From the NCBI GenBank assembly GCA_007122045.1, contig SKJM01000581.1:1-5983 (forward strand): a stretch of 5,983 nucleotides of DNA, read 5' to 3'. The translations under genes and the position numbers were made by a program. The notes under the pieces are model-generated. The model was not told the origin of the DNA. It made no database searches and saw only the letters and a list, made by a program, of their open reading frames with translations. Below, piece after piece: positions 1 through 3,029 of the stretch (positions are counted from its first letter, which is position 1; each line of letters starts with the position of its first letter). This DNA comes from Planctomycetales bacterium. GTDB lineage: Bacteria; Planctomycetota; Planctomycetia; Pirellulales; Thermoguttaceae.

Positions 1-1365
1 CGAGGTGGCCCGACGGACCGCCCGCCGCGCGAGGCCGCCGCGGGGCCCGCGCAAGTCGACGATCGCCCGCGGACCCTCGGCGATTTGCTCGACGCCACGG
101 TCGATTCGGCGCCCCGCTTTCTGCCCCACGTGCCGCGCGTCGAGGTCGACGAGCGCAAGGTGGCGGCCGAGGGAATCCGCAAACTCGAGTCGAAGCGGCT
201 GGTGCTCTACACCGACATGGCCCCGGAGCCCGAGATCGACGAGTTGCCCGAGGTGTTCGACCAGGCGTTCCCCCAGTTCTGCGCATACTTCGAAATCGAC
301 CCGGCCGACCATGCCGACTGGCGCATGACGGGCTTCCTGATGCGCGAGAAAGGGCTGTTCGTGCGCACCGGCCTGTTGCCCGAGTGCCTGCCGCCGTTCC
401 CGCACGGCTTCGCCCGCAACGACGAGCTTTGGCTGTACGACCAGCCCAGCGACTACTACCGCCGCCACCTGCTCATCCACGAGGGGGTGCACGGGTTCAT
501 GAACACGCTGCTGGGGGCGTGCGGCCCGCCGTGGTACATGGAGGGCATGGCCGAGCTGCTGGCCACGCACCACTGGGACGGCGAAACGCTCGCGCTCAAC
601 CACATGCCGGCCGCCCGCGAGGAGGCGCCGCACTGGGGGCGGGTCCGCATTATCAAGGACGAGTTCGCCGCCCGCCGCGCGATGATGCTGGAGAAGGTAA
701 TCGACTTTCCCCCTTCCGCGCACTTGCAGGTCGAGGCCTACGCCTGGTCGTGGGCGGCGGCCGTCCTGTTGGACCGGCATCCGCGGTACCGGCGGCGGTT
801 CCGTACCATGTACCGGCACGTGCTGAAGCCCGAGTTCAACGACCTCTTCTTCCAGGCCTTCGGCGACGACTGGGCCCTGCTGGCCGAGGACTGGCAGGTG
901 TTCATTGCGGGCATCGAGTACGGTTACGACGTTCCCCGCGCGGCCGTCGAGCGCAGGCCCGGCCACCCCCTGCCGCCCGGCGGGGCCGCCGTGACCGTGG
1001 CGGCCGACCGCGGCTGGCAGTCGAGCGGCGTCCTGCTGGAGGCGGGCCGGCGCTACCGGCTGACGGCCTCGGGCCGCTACCAGGTGGCCCGCGAGCCGGA
1101 CGTCTGGTGGTCGGAGCCCGGCGGCGTCTCGATCCGCTACTACCAGGGCCGGCCGCTCGGGCAACTACTCGCTGCCGTCCGGCCCGACGCCCAACCGGCC
1201 GGGGTGCTCTCGCCCCTGCTGCGCCCCATTGCCGTGGGCCTCGGCACCACCCTGGCCCCCTCGGAAGCCGGCACGCTTATGCTCAAGATCAACCATTCGG
1301 CGGCCGAGTTGGCCGACAGCGCCGGCGAGCTGAACGTGCAGGTGGAACCGCTCGAAGGGCGATGA
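1..1365 (+). CDS. Gluzincin-like metallopeptidase with C-terminal LecA-like domain (5' partial)
   Basis: The frame is open from the first base to a TGA at 1363-1365, so about 454 residues are visible and the true start lies upstream. A TTG at 85 is the first start-type codon in frame, but coding-like sequence continues upstream of it and I do not use it. Seen: HEGVH (nt 478-492), a HExxH zinc-binding and catalytic motif, followed 17 residues later by a glutamate in 'WYMEGMAELLA' (nt 532-564). This matches the HExxH...E arrangement of gluzincins, closest to the peptidase MA-like/DUF1570-type proteins common in planctomycetes. From about nt 991 the protein changes character: 'GWQSSGVLLEAGRRYRLTAS', then 'GQLL', and near the end 'LMLKIN' and 'AGELNVQVE'. 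This order resembles the LecA/PA-IL galactophilic lectin fold (W-Q-x-T-G-V, AsGxW, aLigrI, lxlxiND, DNsGxlxvxI). Inferred role: an envelope or extracellular peptidase, perhaps anchored to glycans. The signal peptide would lie outside the window. The peptidase-like call is fairly secure, the lectin-like call moderate; substrate unknown. Confidence 0.75.
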   Translation, partial: RGGPTDRPPREAAAGPAQVDDRPRTLGDLLDATVDSAPRFLPHVPRVEVDERKVAAEGIRKLESKRLVLYTDMAPEPEIDELPEVFDQAFPQFCAYFEIDPADHADWRMTGFLMREKGLFVRTGLLPECLPPFPHGFARNDELWLYDQPSDYYRRHLLIHEGVHGFMNTLLGACGPPWYMEGMAELLATHHWDGETLALNHMPAAREEAPHWGRVRIIKDEFAARRAMMLEKVIDFPPSAHLQVEAYAWSWAAAVLLDRHPRYRRRFRTMYRHVLKPEFNDLFFQAFGDDWALLAEDWQVFIAGIEYGYDVPRAAVERRPGHPLPPGGAAVTVAADRGWQSSGVLLEAGRRYRLTASGRYQVAREPDVWWSEPGGVSIRYYQGRPLGQLLAAVRPDAQPAGVLSPLLRPIAVGLGTTLAPSEAGTLMLKINHSAAELADSAGELNVQVEPLEGR

Positions 1366-1377
1366 TGGTCCAATGAA

Positions 1378-1408
1378 CCCGGCCTGCAAAATCGCTGGAC
1401 AAGCCGGG
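1378..1408. other. Weak stem-loop between convergent genes
   Basis: CCCGGC (1378-1383) and GCCGGG (1403-1408) form a 6-bp inverted repeat around a 19-nt loop, starting 12 nt after the stop of the peptidase-like gene and lying beyond the 3' end of the convergent acylphosphatase. The position suits a shared terminator, but the loop is long and no T-run follows on either strand. The rest of the 1366-1461 gap shows nothing else, apart from a short palindrome CGCTA-G-TAGCG (1460-1470) covering the acylphosphatase stop. Confidence 0.3.
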
Positions 1409-1461
1409 GGAATTCTCCCACCGCGGAACCGGCAAGCACCCCACGAAATAGCGGCAAGGCG

Positions 1462-1737
1462 CTAGTAGCGAATCCTGAAGTCGTGGAACTCCCCCCTGGC
1501 GGGGCTCCGTTGCTCGCGCTTGCCCCGAATATAACCACCGAAGGCCGATTGGACCTCCTCCAACAGGCCGTCAATTTCCGTCGGCGGTCCCTCGACGACA
1601 AGCTGCACCGTGCCGTCCGGCCGGTTTTGCACGAAACCGGCAACGTTGCGCCCGGCCGCGATCTGGCGGACCGTGTACCGAAAACCCACGCCTTGAACGC
1701 GGCCCAAATACTGGACTTCGCAACGCTCCTTGTCCAT
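1462..1737 (-). CDS. acyP: Acylphosphatase
   Basis: This is a complete 91-residue protein, the usual length of the family, which hydrolyses acyl phosphates such as carbamoyl or 1,3-bisphosphoglyceryl phosphate in the cytosol. Seen: 'GRVQGVGFRYTVRQIA' at residues 12-27, carrying the phosphate-binding loop and catalytic Arg20, then 'GFVQNRPDGTVQLVVEG' at 34-50 with catalytic Asn38. These correspond to Arg23 and Asn41 of the classical animal enzymes. The protein ends in 'FHDFRIRY', an aromatic beta-strand typical of the fold. The ATG at 1737 is chosen because a strong AGGAGG lies 6 nt upstream and the protein then has family length. A longer frame beginning at 1827 would run into the divergent gene and adds unconserved residues. 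Residues 68-81 are more basic than in textbook members ('YIRGKREQRSPAR'), but both catalytic residues are intact. The gene is divergent from the small membrane protein and convergent with the peptidase-like gene, so it is probably monocistronic. Confidence 0.95.
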   Translation of the reverse strand: MDKERCEVQYLGRVQGVGFRYTVRQIAAGRNVAGFVQNRPDGTVQLVVEGPPTEIDGLLEEVQSAFGGYIRGKREQRSPARGEFHDFRIRY

Positions 1738-1743
1738 GCTATT

Positions 1744-1749
1744 CCTCCT
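1744..1749 (-). promoter_or_regulatory. Ribosome binding site of acylphosphatase
   Basis: The plus-strand CCTCCT reads AGGAGG on the minus strand, 6 nt before the ATG at 1737. It is the argument for the short start and contrasts with the divergent gene, which has no such site. Confidence 0.85.
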
Positions 1750-1779
1750 CGGGTGGGTGCACGCTAACCGGTTTCGGGT

Positions 1780-1786
1780 TACAATA
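1780..1786. promoter_or_regulatory. Overlapping divergent -10-like hexamers
   Basis: On the plus strand TACAAT (1780-1785) lies 7 nt before the ATG at 1793. On the minus strand TATTGT (1786 to 1781) would start an mRNA near 1774, leaving a leader of about 35-40 nt with AGGAGG before the acylphosphatase ATG. Both hexamers differ from TATAAT at one or two positions and they overlap by five bases. I see no convincing -35 box on either side. The 55-bp gap leaves little room for other promoters, so at least one of the two sites is probably used. Confidence 0.5.
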
Positions 1787-1792
1787 CACTCT

Positions 1793-2098
1793 ATGCGCCG
1801 AACCGCTCTTGGATTACTAGCCGCCACGCTCGTTACCGGAGCGGTCTACTTCTCGCTCTGGCCGCCGGAGAGCGTGAATTGGCGCGCGTGGCTGCTGCCC
1901 GCCTGCGTTCGCATGGGCGCCGTGACCGCCGCCCTATGGATAGCCTGGGATGACTTGCAGCGGCTCCCGCGGTGGGTGCTTAGTGCGACCGTGACGGCGC
2001 TGGTCCTCGTGGCCATCAAGCCGCGGCTGTTTTTGCTCATTATACCGCTGGTTGCCGTCCTTGCCATCATCCGCCCGCGCTTCGGCCAACGCAAGTAG
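1793..2098 (+). CDS. Small membrane protein, function unknown
   Basis: This is a 101-residue protein that I cannot assign to a named family. Hydrophobic stretches lie at about residues 5-22, 33-52 and 62-93. The last is long enough for two helices around 'KPRLF' (76-80), giving three or four membrane segments. A short loop 'DDLQRLPRW' (53-61) links the second and third, and the tail is basic ('RPRFGQRK'). Basic residues at the N-terminus ('MRRT') suggest the N-terminus is cytoplasmic. The ATG at 1793 is preferred over a TTG at 1730 in the same frame, because the longer version adds a non-hydrophobic segment antisense to the acylphosphatase start and leaves no promoter space. No Shine-Dalgarno sequence precedes the ATG, and a -10-like TACAAT ends 7 nt before it, so leaderless translation is possible. 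It shares a promoter region with acylphosphatase, and the TldD remnant follows 95 bp downstream on the same strand. It looks like a genuine gene because of its consistent membrane topology. Confidence 0.6.
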   Translation: MRRTALGLLAATLVTGAVYFSLWPPESVNWRAWLLPACVRMGAVTAALWIAWDDLQRLPRWVLSATVTALVLVAIKPRLFLLIIPLVAVLAIIRPRFGQRK

Positions 2099-2193
2099 CG
2101 GCCCCGGCAGCGCAGGGGACACCGCTGGGAACCGAGTCCGAAAGTGGCCACGACCAGCCTCGGCTACTCCGACCTATCCACTCCCGGGCGACC

Positions 2194-2604
2194 ATGGCCG
2201 ATCGGGTCCGATTCGAAGATGGCCGGCTGAAGGACGTCGAAAGCTCCATGCGGTCGGGCGTCGGGCTGACGATCATCAAGGACGGCCGGCTCGGGTCGGC
2301 CTACACCCGGAACCTGCGCGACCGGCAAGAGCTGCTCGAGCTGGCACTGGCGGCCCTGGCCGGCGGGGTCGAGGCCGATTACGAACTCGCCCCGGCTGCC
2401 GACCTGCCCGAACTCGGCGCCGTGACGCAAGAACATGACCAGACTGTAGGATGGACATTCTTGTCCGTCGCGGTTTTGACGGGCTGGAAAGCCCATCCTA
2501 CTCGCAGAATCGGACGAGTTATTTTGGCACAGCTCCTCGATACCTGCGACGCGAACGTCGAGAATCTCGACAGCGCCGCACTGGTCGACGAGGGCACCCG
2601 ATAG
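2194..2604 (+). pseudogene. TldD/PmbA-family protease remnant, interrupted and truncated
   Basis: The frame encodes 136 residues. Residues 4-76, 'VRFEDGRLKDVESSMRSGVG...DGRLGSAYTRNL...ALAALAGGVEADYELA...LPELGA', read like the N-terminal domain of TldD/PmbA (TldE) proteins. These form a heterodimeric metalloprotease that unfolds and cleaves peptides such as microcin precursors. Family members are about 450 residues. Here the first 30-40 residues are absent, and nothing related is readable in any frame at 2099-2193. Family-like sequence stops at residue 76, and residues 77-117 are unrelated and contain the translated cloverleaf element. Residues of family character then return in the same frame ('DANVENLDSAALVDEGTR', 118-135), followed by TAG and a second in-frame TAG two codons later. 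The catalytic C-terminal part with the zinc motif is missing. I infer an in-frame insertion of about 120 bp (roughly 2422-2545) into a decaying gene. The alternative, a short functional TldD-like protein, is unlikely without the catalytic domain. Confidence 0.7.
2446..2501. repeat. 56-nt cloverleaf/imperfect palindrome element
   Basis: Outer arms GTAGGAT (2446-2452) and ATCCTAC (2495-2501) pair over 7 bp. The 42 nt between them divide exactly into three 14-nt hairpins: GGACA-TTCT-TGTCC (2453-2466), a weaker GTC...GAC hairpin (2467-2480), and GGGCT-GGAA-AGCCC (2481-2494), which has a GNRA-type loop. A competing fold is one long hairpin: outer arms extended to 9 bp (GTAGGATGG/CCATCCTAC), TTCT pairing with GGAA, and GTCCGTC/GACGGGC (one G-T pair) closing an 8-nt loop. 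It lies inside the TldD-like remnant. Only one copy is in the window, so its status as a dispersed repeat is inference. Translated shadows of it ('GWTFLSVAVLTGWKAHPT', 'TDKNVHPT') resemble strings I associate with spurious planctomycete ORFs, but that is memory only. It is too short for a tRNA and lacks T-loop bases. Confidence 0.7.
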
Positions 2605-2668
2605 GCGTAGCGTGCGGCGGTACAGGGGGCCCGGCGAACCGCCCAGCGAACAACAACCCCTGATGGCT

Positions 2669-2710
2669 CCGGGCAAGCCGGCGAGATTGCCAGGCAAGCC
2701 GGGGGCATTC
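2669..2710. repeat. Two tandem 21-bp degenerate direct repeats
   Basis: Units at 2669-2689 and 2690-2710 match at 16 of 21 positions and share the core GGCAAGCCGG (2672-2681 and 2693-2702). The core repeats exactly 21 bp apart. No third unit is evident. Significance is unclear; the 21-bp period (seven codons) could come from a former coding repeat. Confidence 0.5.
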
Positions 2711-2757
2711 GCGGGGGGCGCGAAGGGGAGGCGGGTGGGAGGACATGCCGGTCCGGT

Positions 2758-2905
2758 AGCCAAGTTTTGGCTCGGTGATTGCCACTTGACATCGTGATGA
2801 ATCATCCGAGTGAGCGAACCGGGTCCTGCACCCGGTCCCACGGCGTTATCATAATGACGCCCGGAATGCTCGGCTCCGTCAGTTCGCCGGTCTGCTGTAG
2901 CGAAC
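2758..2905. repeat. Run of four short inverted repeats
   Basis: Four stem-loops follow each other: AGCCAA-GTT-TTGGCT (2758-2772, 6 bp); ACCGGGT-CCTGC-ACCCGGT (2818-2836, 7 bp); GGCGTTAT-CATA-ATGACGCC (2842-2861, 8 bp with one G-T pair); and GTTCGC/GCGAAC with a 12-nt loop (2882-2905). A short palindrome GATGA-A-TCATC lies at 2796-2806. None is followed by a T-run, so they are not clear intrinsic terminators. They could be part of a small RNA, operators, or remnants of palindromic repeats. Confidence 0.5.
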
Positions 2906-2954
2906 CGGAGTTCTTGCAGGAATCTCGCCGGTATGCACGAAAGCGGGAAAGCAC

Positions 2955-2960
2955 TACAAT
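2955..2960 (+). promoter_or_regulatory. Candidate -10 box of the propeller fusion gene
   Basis: TACAAT, in the same TACAATA context as the site at 1780, lies 69 nt before the ATG at 3030. Transcription from about 2967 would give a leader of about 63 nt beginning just before a stable hairpin. The -35 region (2931-2938) is a poor match. Confidence 0.45.
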
Positions 2961-2971
2961 AGCATCCGGTT

Positions 2972-2990
2972 CCCCGGCGCCTGGCCGGGG
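2972..2990 (+). promoter_or_regulatory. GC-rich hairpin in the 5' leader
   Basis: CCCCGGC (2972-2978), loop GCCTG, GCCGGGG (2984-2990): a perfect 7-bp all-GC stem. It would sit near the 5' end of the predicted mRNA, 39 nt before the start codon. It has no T-run, and could act as a 5' stabiliser or attenuation element. Confidence 0.5.
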
Positions 2991-3016
2991 AGGGACGAGG
3001 CTTCTGGTATTAGGCG

Positions 3017-3023
3017 AAGGAGG
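3017..3023 (+). promoter_or_regulatory. Strong ribosome binding site of the propeller fusion gene
   Basis: AAGGAGG lies 6 nt before the ATG at 3030. It fixes that start, which is also the one that gives a signal peptide. Confidence 0.85.
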
Positions 3024-3029
3024 CGAATC

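Larger units (their letters stand above)
2605..3029. other. Gene-free stretch of 425 bp, rich in inverted repeats
   Basis: No reading frame here gives a protein I recognise; the frames present have mixed, low-complexity translations. It holds a pair of 21-bp degenerate direct repeats, a run of hairpins (2758-2905), an orphan TTGACA (2786-2791) with no -10 at 16-18 bp, and the promoter, leader hairpin and ribosome binding site of the downstream gene. The first part probably includes the decayed remainder of the TldD-like gene, although no further homology is readable. Confidence 0.65.

Noticed and set aside
384..1376. Plus-strand 330-codon frame overlapping the peptidase-like gene
   Set aside because: Arg-, Ala- and Gly-rich shadow in another frame; the HExxH-containing frame is the real one.
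1738..1827. Longer acylphosphatase start at 1827
   Set aside because: It would overlap the divergent membrane-protein gene and the promoter, and adds 30 residues absent from the family; the ATG at 1737 has AGGAGG at 6 nt.
2446..2501. tRNA gene for the cloverleaf-shaped element
   Set aside because: At 56 nt it is too short, the hairpins have 4-nt loops, there is no T-loop GTTC consensus, no 7-nt anticodon loop and no 3' CCA.
2786..2791. TTGACA as the -35 box of a promoter
   Set aside because: No -10-like sequence occurs 16-18 bp downstream, so I treat it as a chance match.
2164..2841. Minus-strand open frame of 225 codons across the TldD-like remnant and the noncoding stretch
   Set aside because: It crosses the cloverleaf element and degenerate sequence without any conserved motif. 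The plus strand carries clear TldD/PmbA similarity at the same place.
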